Part shown: positions 45,945-60,109 of the stretch, in pieces
How positions within the stretch are numbered: the stretch's first letter is position 1
Layout: every line of letters begins with the position of its first letter
Assembly (NCBI GenBank): GCA_029931535.1
Contig: JAQPZY010001626.1
Span: forward strand, 4,335,501-4,399,500
DNA length: 64,000 nt
DNA from: Margaritifera margaritifera
Lineage: Eukaryota > Mollusca > Bivalvia > Unionida > Margaritiferidae
Direction: 5' to 3'
Position numbers and translations under genes: made by a program
Notes under the pieces: generated by a model
Told to the model about the DNA's origin: nothing
The model's input: only the letters and a program-made list of their open reading frames with translations
The model's database searches: none

Positions 45945-47110
45945 ACTTTATTACACAATTGGTACTCCGTCACATTTCCAGAACAAGTGCTGTATGGTTC
46001 TTTAACAGACTTACAAATAACTAATCTGCATTACCAACTATCCCGCTTATTTTTAAGAAGGAGTTTGTTGTCAGAATTCTATGTGTAATTCTAAACTGAA
46101 ACCAAACGAACTTTACATTTTGAGTAATTTTGCAAGTTTCTGAGTAACTTCTCTCCAATTCATTTACGTGAATATCTAAACCTTGTATTCTTTTCCATTT
46201 TGTATGAATTGTATAAGGAATATAGGGTTTAAAGAGACGATAGCTTGTGTAAAGCCTGTAATAATTATTCCTGATACATTGACTAATTTGTATTGATATT
46301 ATATGTTTGTCTGCAAGATTCAAAAACCATAAATGTGCCATCTTTATCAATTAAATCATAAGTAGAGCTCAAATTTCTAGATTTGTATTCTATATACAAT
46401 ATTAACTTATTATTCCGTCTTATTTCTCTCTTCATCCATTTATTGGTGGACACTATATTTTCTTGTTCACTTGACACGCTTTTATACAGTAAACGTTGCC
46501 ATGTTTTCAATACATCTACTCAAAAAGTAGTTTTGGTTGTCATTATCAAAGTTTCAATATATTCATGTCCAAACTCTACGAATTAATTTTGTTCGTATAA
46601 TGTTTTTTCGAAAATTCTGACACAGTTTGCATTTTACTAATAGAGATGACAAATTAGTGTAATTTTCAAGCCATGACCAGCTTACAAATATCAGTCATTC
46701 TTAGTCCAACCGAAAGAATATCTTACTAAGTTTCACTTTTAATTTTTATATCTTTGAGTTCCAAAAAGTATTAAATAATAATTTATTGAATTTTTGTATC
46801 ATCTATCCTTGTGGATCTGGTTGGGTTACAAATAAATGAGTAAAACCTGAAACCATCAAGGCTTTTCAAGCTGTTATTTCTCCTGATGGTGTTAGACTTC
46901 TTTTCGACCATGTATTGAACATGTTTCTTACTTTTGGCCATTTATTCTCATAATTTATTTTTATAATATTTTCAAAGTTAACTGAAAATGTAATGCCTGC
47001 TGCCTTGTAACGTAAACTCTGATGCCCACTGTAACTTTTAGTTATGATAAAATAATATGTTTGAGCACTAATATTTTTACTAGTGTCTTCCATTCCAAAC
47101 AAATAAGTTC
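45945..47110 (-). pseudogene. LINE ORF2 3' half (second LINE)
   Basis: Minus frames contain, in order: WPKVRNMFNTWSKRSLTPSG (46866-46940), the 'W..R.LTp.GKi' block after the RT catalytic core; VTQPDPQG and the following 'f..f.WN.k' region; DLIDKDGTFMVFE (about 46320-46350); WKRIQGLDIHVNELERSY; KFVWFQFRITHRILTTNSFL (46050-46110); and TIQHLFWKCDGV (45961-45998). This order is that of the C-terminal half of LINE ORF2 proteins with a WFQ..i.HRIL.TN and HLFW.C ending. The last block is in a different frame from the previous one. The catalytic RT part is missing, so this is a truncated copy. It is a different family from the LINE at 23.4-27.1 kb. Confidence 0.82.
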
Positions 47111-47114
47111 CTTT

Positions 47115-48315
47115 AATAACATGCTGTCATTTACAATCGGCATCCTTCTACCTCCAGCAAATACGTTAATATGCAGGTAAATAACAGTAATGATAATGGA
47201 AGGGATATAACTCTATTTTTCGTATTATTATGCATTGACATGGAGCTATTGTATATGTACTGTCTTAAAATAATGCCTCACTTTCCATAAAATGTTCATA
47301 TAATTTCACTCGAAATCTTAAAAATCATCGTATTATTTGTAGAGACCATCTGGTCATTAAAAGTAATTTAATCTTACTAAAGCTTCTTTAATTACATAAT
47401 CAGACAATAAAAAGTAATTCGTACATTAATCAAAGAATTATTATCATGTACACAATTAATTGCATAGTCAAACGTAATAATTAAAACTCAAGTCATATGG
47501 TAAATGTTCAGGAGCTAAGTAACAAGGATGTATTTTAGGTGCACCATACCTGACAGGTTCTAAATTCCCAGTGAAGCATCATGGTTTGCACAATTACGTG
47601 AAACGTACAGCAAAGACAATTAAGATAGCAGGAACTGATCTTCAAATTAGTTATATGAAAAGTCTGGACACACTCTCTGTCACACATAAAACTTGATTTT
47701 CAGTTTGAACATATTTAAGAAGAAAGAGAAGGGGAGTGTACATTATGTGATCATATTATAGGTCGAGTATACATTTATGACCTCGAGAACACCATTTGTC
47801 ATCAGAAATTGTTTCCAATATATCTTAAACACATGCAAATGTCCACTCCGTTCAGAAAATATAAACTAGTGACCTTGGAGATCTTTTTAAGATCACTAGA
47901 ATCAAAATATTAGGCAGGTTTTGTCCCATGGTACCAGAAATATATTTGTCAAATACATCACCGTCGAGCCACACAATGTTGTTCTTTGAGCTTCAAAATC
48001 AGGGACATTTTAAGTCACTCTCCTAACACAATTTCCTTTCATGCATCCTTGCTTAAGTGTTCCTTTCCTTTCATTAACTACCAGTATCACATTATGATAA
48101 TGTCATTGTGGGAAGAGAGACATATATTTTTGCGTTCAAAACCAAATTCCTTGCAGTTTAATAAAAGTGTAAGTACTGTGTAATTAATACCCTGTCAGAT
48201 GAATGCATTCCAAAACATCCTCAGTTAAGGTGTGGTTCATTTGAAAATCTTGGTTTTACACTTAAAACACACTTTTCTGCATCCAGTTGGCTTGTACATG
48301 TAGTCGCTCTTACAA
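47115..48315. other. No gene seen
   Basis: AT-rich sequence immediately upstream (minus sense) of the truncated LINE. No further LINE motif was recognised. Confidence 0.5.
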
Positions 48316-48317
48316 AA

Positions 48318-48320
<3 letters not shown>

Positions 48321-48359
<39 letters not shown>

Positions 48360-48375
48360 ATATATATATATATAT
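48321..48375. repeat. (CA)n-(TA)n microsatellite
   Basis: About 20 CA units followed by about 7 TA units. Confidence 0.96.
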
Positions 48376-48379
48376 GCAT

Positions 48380-51300
48380 CCAGAGAAGAACTTTGTTTCT
48401 TATATCCAAAGATTTCTCATGCCCCTGTGTCTGTGAAAAGCTTGAACAGAGTGCTGATACTTTGCAATGTGCTCCCCCATCCCAGAGAATACAACTGTAC
48501 CATCGCAATGATTATGTTTTCTAAACTGAAACTTGCAGTGACTTCTTATGCCCCTCTGACTGTGTAAAGATTGAACAGTATTGTTACATTGTAATGTGCT
48601 CCTCCTTCCCAGGGAATATAACTTCCCCATCTACTTTTCATGTGCTTCATGTTTGTACATATTTTTGTGTTAGCTCCACCTCATTTACTTTTATTCAGGA
48701 AGCCCAATGTCTGCTTACAGCCTGTGACGTCTGTAAAAAAAACTTAATCACTTGGACCAACTTTTCATACTTTTTGATTATTTAAAGTTTGTATTGCTAG
48801 TTCAATTTTGTAGTCTCTTATTTCTATTGGGATATGAAATATAAAATCTGCGTCACAATAATTCATGCAAGTTACTGTTAGTAACTTGCACTAACCAAAC
48901 TGTTGTTTTAGATAATTGAAGTTTGTTTATTGATGAAACGTGATGGGTCGATACACCATCTTATCTAGAATAAGTCACTGTGTCATACTCTGGTGCTTTA
49001 ATGCTTGTTTTCCGATCTCTAGCATTATTTTAAGCACAATTATATTGATATTTCATGCACGATTGCATCCAGAGACAAAATATAATGATTTTTGTTTTTA
49101 GTTTCTTATGTATTAGATTTTATGGTGACTTTAGAATTATGTTCAAATACAGCGCATGAATACTGTATGTATGCAGAGCACATTTATTGGAATGATTAAT
49201 AGGCATGCAACTTTACAGCTAAATCTTGCAGCGGTTAAAACAATACCATCTTTCTTATGCTCATCTCAATTTGTAAATGAATTGTATCAAGGCAGCATTT
49301 CAACATAATCTTGGAACAATCTTGGAACATAATCTTAGACCAACCTTGTAACATAATCTACTATATCCAAATATGTAAAGCATCTGTCCTTTTTGTACTT
49401 TATAAATTTGTGTCCATGTGATTGTGCACACTATGCAAGTCACTTGGTAACAATCAGCGTCTATATCCACTGTTTAAGGATGGGGTATGGGGTGGTAGTT
49501 GATGCATAAAATAAAAGAAAATTACCGCAAATAAAAATAGTGTTGTGTATTGTAGTAAAGAATCGATTAAATGTGGCACTTTGAACATGTAAACCATCTC
49601 TTGGCGATAGACGCAAATAACAAAACCGATGTTTCACCCCAAACGGGAATTCTGTAATCAATTCGTCCATGACTGCATACCCTTTTTATCACATCACCTC
49701 CGAAACAAAAAGTTCAAAAACCCAAGCGATTCAACACTAGATTTAAAGTTTCACTTATTATTTTCTTCAGTACATTTTTTTCATCGACATAATTTGTAAA
49801 TATCAGTATAGAAATTCCAAAAATCATCTGCACATCAGCCATTTTGTTTACATTAGATACAGTGTCCGCCACCATTTTGTTTTAGGAAATGTCAAGGTTG
49901 ACAAAAGCTCGTGCATGTCGTTACCTAGCCAAATGTACGACAGGGGACCAGTTTAAACGTTAAAAGAGATACAATACACCAAGGTAAAACAAATCACGTA
50001 ATATCAATGACGTCATAATGCAATGAGCACGTCATTTTGAGCTGATTAGTGAGTATTGATTTTACAAAAGTAGATTATCTTATTCTGCTTATGGTATTAC
50101 CGATCAATTCTGCTCCAGTGTCAAGGGAAAGTAAATTGATCATGTAATACTAATTAGGCAATATTAGTAGAAATATAGTTCTAGGCTACAACAAAAGAAA
50201 GCTTCATTACCGGCACACGTGATATCATTTATTTTGCATGATTCCATTGGTACCTTATTTTCGCCATCATGTGAATTGTTCATGATTCTAATCAGCTCGG
50301 AAAGAAGCTTGAAGATGACTCAGTGAATAACTAATAAACATTATACATACATGCGATAAAGCAATTATGCTCATCACGTGGTTGCAAATGGTTTCTGTAG
50401 TTTATAGTCATGATACGACATCGAATTATCCTTGTTATCGCTTCATTGCGGGTGAAAACTTTTCACCGATATCTATATCAATATGCTATGCTTTCGAAAT
50501 GATTTCCGGGGAGTGTAAAAGGTCAGAGAAAGAGGCAACTGAAGATAACGTAAAATCAAATTTCAAATACCGGTACCACTTAAAATGTGTAATAATTTTA
50601 ACGAACCCCATCCTATATTGAATGCTTCTCAACCTGCTGAATCTTTGACTGGATCTCAGTTTTCATGCAAAATAAAGTCACGGTTGGTTATCCATTGTAG
50701 ATCAGTCGATTCATATGATATTATTTCTATCAGTCTATTTTGTCTACTCTTTGCTGATTTAAGATCGTATCAAAAGTTGTGCCAATAGCCATAGGTATAA
50801 ATGCTAAGGGGCCGGTGTGAGTAGATTTGCCTTGGAAAATATACAGTCCTGTGTAAAATGTGAACCGAATAAAAAACAAACAAAAACAACCACATTTAAC
50901 TTTGAGACAGTATATATGCAGTGTGGGAAAGATCTTTTCAGTAGCATAAATGATACAGTCTGGACTGAAGACGTAATTTTCCTTCCTGTGGTCTTGATTA
51001 CCGGAGCAGACATATACAAGAGGCAAGTAAAGTGGAATTTCGAAATCAGACGGCTTCAAAATCAGAGAAGATAATGCTCCTTTAAATGCTGTTTTTTATA
51101 TCGGTGTTAACAAAAACTGTTGGCTCCGAGACATATTTAATTATTGCTTTGTGTACAAAGCCAATGTTTTACAGCTCATTTGTTCTTTATATTCAGGTAC
51201 TTTACACTGGTACTTCCTGGTATTCCTAACTTGTGTCTACCTACCTGCACGTGTGTATAGGAAATATTTGTTTTTTCGATTTCTATAGTATGTACTAATT

Positions 51301-53580
51301 TCTATGGCAGAAAAATTTAAATATTTGCGATTGAGTACTATTTAACTCTTAAACCTTTCAGAGGCTGCTTTAAAAAATTACAGCATGTCAAACAGTTGGT
51401 TTGACCATTTCTAATCGAAATAACTTATGAAAACTGTGTGGAAAAACAATTGCAAATATTGTTTATCTCGATTGGATATTTATGGAGAATCCTCATATAT
51501 CTTGTAACATTCTGAAGAACTTACCAGTCCTGAAATTGCATTGTATTTATCTAAGCTAAAATAGAGGATTAACGGTCTACAGTTCATTAAACAGATGGAT
51601 CAGTAATAGCTGTAGATAATACTCAGGGATACTGTAGTTATACGCAGAAACGAAGATTTTTAATAGTTTTGTTTTAAATAACCAAAATGACAATATGTTT
51701 TAACTTGTCTCATCATTTAAGTTATGCATTGTTTTTAAGCTATCAACCTCAGAATGCAATTTCATCTTTTCAACAGTACATTAACCTAATCTTAAAATTA
51801 TCAGCAGTGATTTTACCCAGCAACACGATTCTTGGACTTAATTTTGATAGAAAATACATCCTAGAGACTACTTGGAGATACAAGCAATCACAAATCAGTC
51901 ATTGATGTGTAAATAAATGTGCGGACTTAAAGAGAACCGAAATAACTTTGACATTACATGTCCAGAGGGATCGTGTGTACTATTGACCTTTTGGTTTCCT
52001 ATTTCCTATTATTTTCCGCATGAGTAAAATGTTCACAACGGAGAACCAGTCCAGGAATCCCATAGTGCACTCAAGCCAACTAGCAACAGACAAGAGTGAA
52101 GGACGAGTTCCATTTGCATTGATTTTAACATTTTGTGCCCGGATAAAATATTTAAATACCACCTGAATTGCACCGAGCCATGCCATGCAAAAATAGGAAT
52201 ACTGCTCAGGTAAAAACCAAGAAGACCTAGTAGCAGACGCAGTCAGACGAAACTTGCACCATGGCTTATCACATAATAGATAGTCCACAGGAAAATTGAC
52301 TCTGGGCGAATAATCACACATGATTACCGAAACGAGAAGGCATTATCGAAACTGCCTACATGTTGGCTTAGGTTTGAATGTAAGATCCGTCGCATTTTAT
52401 TTATACCGGTTTTTGTACTTTAACTCTTAATGCACTTGAAATCGGTGGACAATTCATTCATGGATTGCTGTTTCAATAAGGCATGATGACGTCCATAATT
52501 CTTCGTCACAAGAAGAAATGTTACCTTAATTCTATTCCACTAACAAATTAGCTCTAGTAAAAGGAACGATGTTATGGAAAATATTACATAAAAGAATAAA
52601 GGTTGAAAGCTACAACGAAGATAAATCTGGAGATCTGATGAGTATAGTTGAAGGACACAAATCAAATCAAGCAAACGATTTGTGTGTGCCAACTGCATTG
52701 AATATAGTTCAGAGTAGTGAGTATGACGAGTTATGATCAGGGGACCAGGAGACGCTAAACTTAAGAAACGGGTCTTAATTTCACCAATGAAACATGTATT
52801 TAAACTTAAATAATTAGATGAAACATAACTTTAAAATTAAGTTAAGCCGACAAGCTACCTTTCATAGACTTAAAATTCAAGTCATAGTCGTTGGCGATGG
52901 AGCTACCAAGATGCGAAGATTGTATGAATATGCTGACCGCAACAAACCTTCCACCAATACATGCTGAGACTCACAGAACAGGAAAATATGCCGCTCTTCC
53001 TGATCAAAGGCAACATACACGTTCGTGTTTTTTCAAAGAAGCATTGATGTAAACTTAGTTTCTCTATGGTTGATGGCGAAATACAGTGGACAAAGGACAG
53101 AAGAAATTGAAGGTCATACAGACGGATGAGGATCATGAAGGGTGAGGAGATTTTCTTGAAGCTTAAGAACTTATAACTTCCACGAGGATAAGCGTTATAT
53201 ACAAGAAGATAAATCCTGTGAAACCGTCAAATCCCACCGAAGAACATTTCATAGAGCTATGGATGCTGATGGATTCCAAGATGATAAACGTTATATACAG
53301 TAGGTGAAACCCAGAATCCTAACGAAGAAGTGGCAAAAATGTAGACCATCATGTGGATTGCATTATGTAATGTTAATTATGGGACCTTCAGCATTTAAAA
53401 AAAACGGTCATTCTGCGACAAGCAAGTATGGTTCTCAATAAAAAAAAAGGTGGTGATGGTTGATACTAAATGAAGAAATAACTGACAAAATGTCAAGTTA
53501 ACAATGCAATATAAGCCATACAGCCGTCAACAAAGAGGAAGACAAACAACCATATATTAAATTCTAGTAAGAAACCTTTG
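48380..53580. other. No gene seen
   Basis: More than 5 kb of AT-rich DNA. It contains an internal duplication at 48411-48610 (CTTATGCCCCTCTGACTGTG against CTCATGCCCCTGTGTCTGTG, each followed by AATGTGCTCC and CCCAG), so two diverged copies of a repeat of about 130 bp are present. ORFs such as 50817-51074 and 51980-52321 lack family signatures or splice support. Confidence 0.5.
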
Positions 53581-53725
<145 letters not shown>

Positions 53726-53855
53726 TACGAATTAAAATTCTCTAACCTGTATGATAATATTATTTATTCGTATTTAAACATTCTGTTAATGTTATCAAGC
53801 CTTCTCCTGTAGGATTCAGGGATCGTTCTTTCCGCGCTGTTTGGTGCATATTTGT

Positions 53856-53858
<3 letters not shown>

Positions 53859-53951
<93 letters not shown>
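53859..53951. repeat. (TC)n-(TA)n compound microsatellite
   Basis: TC run to 53888 and TA run to 53951. It repeats the TC-then-TA order of the microsatellite 140 bp to the left. Confidence 0.97.
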
Positions 53952-53953
<2 letters not shown>

Positions 53954-53954
53954 A

Positions 53955-56900
53955 ACGATTAAATTATTTTCAGTTTCGTGGGTGTCTGAAATATAATTAT
54001 TTCGATTTCACTGTGATAAGACCGCTATTAAATGTGCGGTGCGCCCATTCACTCTAGTATAATTAAAGAAAGTCCCCGACGGTAACTATTCATTACTGAA
54101 TTAAAATCGATGCTAGGAATATATTGATTTTCAGATTTGTTTTCATATTATGCTCTCTAGTGGAGAAAAGCCGAACCTTACTGCTTTTGCAACACGCTTA
54201 AAATGCATTAGTAGTCAAGGAATGCATAACAGTTAGTTTGATTATACAGTTGTGAGTAAATGGCGACAGTAGAAACCCGCTTTAGTCCCTGTACAACATA
54301 AAATCAGTAATCGAAATAATGCTGCCACATATTTGAAGAATAGAGACTGACATGAACAGAAATGTTACTAGACGGGAATATCTGTATGCATTATATCACA
54401 CAACAAGCATGTTAAATATCGAAGTATTGGTACAACGTCCGCATCACGTGGCATAGAGAACAAAGACAACAAAAGTAATGTATGTACTGTATCACGCAGC
54501 TGTGCACTAACATTGCAAATGACCTGGACGCGTACACCTTGTAAAACGAGTGTGTACAATGATTGCAAACTTGCAGTGAATGTCTATAATTTTACTCTGT
54601 AAAATAGAAAATGATGCATTTTTTAAAATCTGCTCACACTATAATTTAACAGCTGGGAATAGTTCCATAACCCAAAAATGAATTGAAAGTGTCATATAAT
54701 AAAACTGAAGAGGTTGATATAGATTCATTCTTTTTGGTTCTCCTTTTCTGTAAACAGTAGTCCATGTTAATCAGTGGAGTCTGGGTAATTGCAATTGCTT
54801 CGATATTGAAAGATAAAAAATTCTCTATTTAAGCCAGGAATGGGTGAAAGTTGTGATATTTAAATGTTGGAATACAGTGGTATTGTACTTAGTTAAACCT
54901 TCAAATCTGTGTAATGCCCTTGTGACAATTAAAACAAGAGAATACACGTATTACATCACAAATAGGTATGTCATTACTCATGGTAGGATATGTGATGACA
55001 GAACTCATTTATTTCCAACATGATGCAGGGGTAAAAATAGATTATAGTGAGTGCAGGATGTGCATAGCGCAAAGGTCGATTCTATGTGCCTCTACATTAT
55101 ACAGGTAAATATCCATCCACGTCAAAGTCATTGCTTTTTTCAGTTTGGCAGATTTCCTTACCTAAAGGATTACTGCAGGGTTTCACCTATGTCGTAGAGA
55201 GTAGTCAGTGTATGTTGTTTGGTTGTCTTATACAATCAATGTAATAGAAATAAAGATGATACTTTATTCTTGCATATCATTCAAAAAAATGGCGTTCGTA
55301 TGGCAAATTAGATGTATTTAAGTGTTATGATAGGGATGTTCAAAAGGTGCAACCGCTTTGTATAGCAAACGTTGTCGCCGCGACTCTAAAGATTGTGAAC
55401 GCTGTCGCAAAGCAACTCCGTCTAGCCTTAAATCAGCACTAAAAGCACAAATAAGAAAACCTCTCTATGAAAGAAACTAACTCCTGTTATGATAAGGTGA
55501 TCAAAACAATGTTTGGATGTAATTTGGATGTAATTGTTATACATAAAAGCCGTATCATAACTTCTCAACTCAATGGATACTTCTATTTAATTAACGCATG
55601 CATTTAGGTAGAATTCATTATTTGTTGCTTCCCCCCCCCCCATACTTTACAACTATTATCTGGTGTTCCTCGTCATACTGGAAGACAAGGTATATAAAAA
55701 GGAGACCAAAACTGAAGTAAGAGATAATACAAACTAGACGTAATGCTTGTACTGGTAAAATCAAGATCCATTATCAAAACAGTGCATCTTGAGAACTATA
55801 CCGGCGCAATGCAAGATCGGATTCTCAACACTTTTACCCAAGGCTCATACAGCAAAAGGCTAACCCGGTTTATATAGTGCACAGATATTGGAATAATACA
55901 CTATTCCCGTACTAAAAACCAAATATGCATTTAATTTCAGCACCATTCATTCGGAAGTTGCGGATCAGGCTTAGGATCAATTGTCTTATTAAAGGGCACA
56001 AACAAGTGCCACCTCGAGTCAACAGCAACTATTTCGGGATGACGAGTAAAGAGCACCAGCTAGTGTGACCCGCTGTTCATTGATTGGTATAGCCAATCGC
56101 TGTGTAAAATTAATAGACAAAATGCTGTAGAATAACCACCATAGATGAACTTTGACAGTAATCAGCCGAGTAGAGCCCAGGCAACATATGCTTCTGAGAC
56201 CACTCACTAAAAGGTACTAGAGATGCAACCGAAGCATAGATTGATTTCAGAAAATTGATATTTTAGAAATGTTCAAACTGTTCAGATATTATTTAAATGC
56301 AACGCTATTTGATATGTAGTACATCACGCTAACTTGAAATTTCTTATAATAATATAATCACCGAACATCATTAATGTCCATCGTTGTTATCGAATAAAGT
56401 ATCCGAGTGCTAGATATCAGCTCATGTGCACAACTATACGGCCCAAGAAACATTGCTAAAGCTCTATACTCTTGAAAAAAACTAAGTAATAGAAGGTTTT
56501 ATTCTCACCACTGAGTGTTGACTACATAATTCTGATTTAATGTTTTATATTTCCTCAAAGACGTATCTGACTCGACAGCCAACACCCTGCAGGCAATACC
56601 GGATTAAGGTGATAGGAGGCCCTGAAGCAATTTTAAAAAATAGCCCCCACCCCCACCCCACCTCCCAATATATGTTAATTACCATTGCACTGCGTTGCAT
56701 GGCCCCACTGTCAGGCGGGGAGTGGGCGGGGACCCTGGAACAACTGCTCCATTTCTTCCAAGTTTAATCAGGTCCTGACTGCAGGACGGAAGATCGATTT
56801 TGCGCAGCAACTCAACTAGCTTCTTTCTAATGTAAGGCTAACCCGATTATTGAAAACGTTAGCTGTGAGTTAAACAATATATGGCTTCACCAAATTAGAC

Positions 56901-57615
56901 AAAAACGTCTATAGAAGAGATATAGTATGATGCAACGACACAGTCTTATAACATAGTACCATGCCCTGTTATTTTAGTCATGACTGTACGGTCCATTTTG
57001 TGCCATAGACCAAGTATGAAACATAGTCACCCACTCATAAATGTAACTATACGGCGTCGAACCTTTATAAGAGCCGTATGTAATCCTAAAGGTAATCAAA
57101 TTCAAAAGAAAAAAAAACATTATTCTAAACGTCAAAGGTATGTTTGAGTCATCTCACCGCTGCTTACTCCATCAAGAACCCAGACTTTTGATTAAGATTG
57201 CTGCTACTAGGCACGCATGTCATCACACAATAACTGTTGAGGGTCGCCGTAAAAGTCACGTCTTTGAGTGATTATCATTTCAAGTATAATTTCATGACTG
57301 ATTAAAACTGGTACGTTGATTATCGTAATGTTTGTATCGAGATTATTGATCTTGGATGCGACGTCTTAAACTGTCACCGCTACGGTACACGTGAAAGGAA
57401 TGATACGCGGGATACCTTTTGGCGCTTGTGACAAGAAATATGTTTCGGCTTAAATCAGCACTCAGATGATTTGGTGAATTTGGTTCAGATTATTTATAGA
57501 CATGAATCCTTTTCTTTCTATCATATCAAAAGTTACCAACACACGCGAAACAACAAATTTAAGGCAAACCAACTGTTATCTTATAGCGTCAAAACACACC
57601 CCAGGAAAACGTCAA
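53955..57615. other. No gene seen; GC patch at 56560-56810
   Basis: AT-rich sequence without exons. A C homopolymer lies at 55631-55640. At 56560-56810 a GC-rich patch has CAATACCGGATTAAGG and AGGCCCTGAAG, which resemble decayed DNA-transposon ends, but no pair of inverted repeats was found. Confidence 0.45.
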
Positions 57616-57619
57616 AATC

Positions 57620-57775
57620 AGGCTCGGAAATCATAAACCTTTGGTTCTGAGCTTGAGATTTAGGTTCGACCAATCACAAATGCCGTTAAGTTTGAAAGGT
57701 TGTTTCTGGTGTGATTGATTGGTAGGAGAAAGTCAATCTCAAACTCAAGCTCAAAGCTGTATGATCTCCAGATCA
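57620..57775. mobile_element. MITE-like inverted repeat
   Basis: Arms of about 50 bp: GAAATCATAAACCTTTGGTT, then CTGAGCTTGAGATT and GACCAATCACA on the left; the reverse complement of GGAGATCATACAGCTTTGAG, then CTTGAGTTTGAGATTGA and ACCAATCAATCACA on the right. Total length is about 150 bp with no ORF. No clear target duplication is visible. A related arm is seen at 33780-33845. Confidence 0.6.
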
Positions 57776-57779
57776 GACA

Positions 57780-60035
57780 AACGGGCAACACGGAGCAAGA
57801 CATTAAGCTTAAGGAAGGCACTATCCAGCATTCCATGACACGCGTTTGGTCCCACAGTTCTAACGACAAGTTAAGAAAATATAATGCAAAAAGTTTTAAA
57901 AAACTATTTATGGAGGGAAAAATATATTTCTGACTATATACAGTAGAACACGACAATATTGCACCGTCAAAAAGTTATATAAAACACAGTTACAGACAAT
58001 GAACCAATGAATGTGGCTTCGCTTTGGAATTGTCGGCAGAGCATAGCTTAATTTGGGAGTAAAATGTTTCTTTGAATAAAACATCCTTCGTAACTGTATT
58101 CCATTTAAGTAGTTCTTAAAAGAGAATGATCCAACATCGATTATATTTTCTTGGTTAGCCTCTAAGTTAGTATTCAGAAACTTAAACATGGAGAATACTA
58201 GAGCAAATACAATAAAATACAATGCATTTCTTCAAAATCATTAAGACCAGTAAGATTTAATAGAAATAGCACTTTGTAAAATGTATTGCTAGCACGATCA
58301 TTTCATAGACAGATGTTATGTTTAAAGAATATATCATTTAACTGAAAAGTTAGAGATAAACACACTTTCTAAAGAGCAGAAAGAAAACGAAAGCAATGAA
58401 TTGCAACGACAATATCGATAAAACCCAAGCTTAAATATGCAGTAATGTGGAATGTAAGAAATACCGCCCTGAAAAACACATACACATACACACACAAATG
58501 CTCGCAACACTAGCATAAACAGATTACAGATCCTAATAAAGTCTACAAGAGCACAAAGAATGGAGGCAATGGCAAAATAAGAAAATGAAGTACCAAAATA
58601 ATAATTAAGAGAATGAAGTCTATCATCACCATATCATTAAGACAAATACTCAGACTGTCAAACTGTTCAAACTGATACTCCTAACAAAACATGTGGAATA
58701 ATATTATAAACATAGAAAATGTAACGTTGACTACAAACCGAATCAGAATTAAATTATGACATAACAATTTTAAATATAACTATGTCACGCTGTAGGCTGT
58801 TTTAAAGAAACTTTCACGGATTTTAGACTAGTTGGTAGCAATACAAAATATTTAAGTATTAAACACTGTACAAAATTATTCAGAACAATATTAAGGTGAA
58901 GCTAAAGTCCAATAAATTAAGATCATATACCATAGCTCAACTATACTGCTAACAATGTCAGACAATTACGAACTAAGTAATTCTATTTCAACACCTTTGT
59001 TTAATATGAAAGCATTGTAGTTCATGTGGTGAACGAAACCAAGACGCATTACTCCTTACATTGCGAGATCACATTCTCACTCCAAAGCATTCCTTGGTTT
59101 ATCAATGTTCTTTTTAATTCCTTTTGCATTCCATGTAACTTATTTTTCAGGTTCTTGCATGGTTCAGAGACTCGTACAGTTTGTAATATTTTCTCCACTT
59201 TGAATCGACAGCTCGTCAGCTACGTCAACACGAACAGTGACTAGTCCTAGTATTCTGATAAAAGTCAATAGTTATGCCGTTAGGAACGGTAATGGAATAT
59301 TTTAAATGGTTTACTTGTTTGTTCATGAGTTGACTATTGTCATTAATCAGTCAAATTCAGATCACAAGACATCTTGATAAACTGTTTAACACTTTCCACA
59401 CTACGCATGCCCAAAGGTTGATGTAGATCATTTGAAAATGAGACTATGTCAACAGTCGAAAAAACACTGACTGATAGGTATATAAAAAGTTTACATTGCA
59501 CAATAGCGTAAAAACACGCTTTGATGATTGATTCTATTTTTAGCTGTTAAATTCGTAGAGTAATCAAGACATTTCCCCCCGCACGTTTATCTTTCTTGTA
59601 CGGACCGGACTATTCATTTCATAGTAAAAGACGACCCATAATTAGGTTTTTGGTTTATTTTCTCGGAACCCGAGATGGCGTTGAGATTGGATAGTGCTAA
59701 ACCGTAACACATTTGTGTTATTTTTAAAATAAATAATAAGTCTTGTGAACTTCTCAGCTGATTGTGTTGATGTTACTTTTTGTTGAAAGAAAAATCGCTG
59801 AGAATGAAAGAATAGTGCCCATTTGATGAAGGCGGTGAATTAATTCACTGCAAGATTTTTCACAGAAACCACGAAATCTCACTAATGAAATAAATAGTCT
59901 TCCCTTGCCTTGATTCAACATCATGAAACTCACTTCTAACTTTCAGAAGTGCTCAAGTAAAATGAAAGGTATGCAGGGGATTGTGAAAAAATGACAGGAT
60001 TTTTAAGACATATTTCAAAACGTTTCAGTTGTTGG
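57780..60035. other. No gene seen
   Basis: AT-rich sequence with no exon or RNA gene recognised. Confidence 0.5.
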
Positions 60036-60037
60036 TG

Positions 60038-60103
60038 ACTTATCATTAGATATGGTATACTTAGCAAGCGACATATCATTAGATATGGTATACTTAGCAA
60101 GCG
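60038..60103. repeat. 31-bp tandem duplication
   Basis: TATCATTAGATATGGTATAC followed by TTAGCAAGCG is present twice. Confidence 0.93.
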
Positions 60104-60109
60104 CATTTG

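Noticed and set aside
50817..51074. 85-codon ORF as a host exon
   Set aside because: No domain signature, no good splice sites and the minus strand is equally open.
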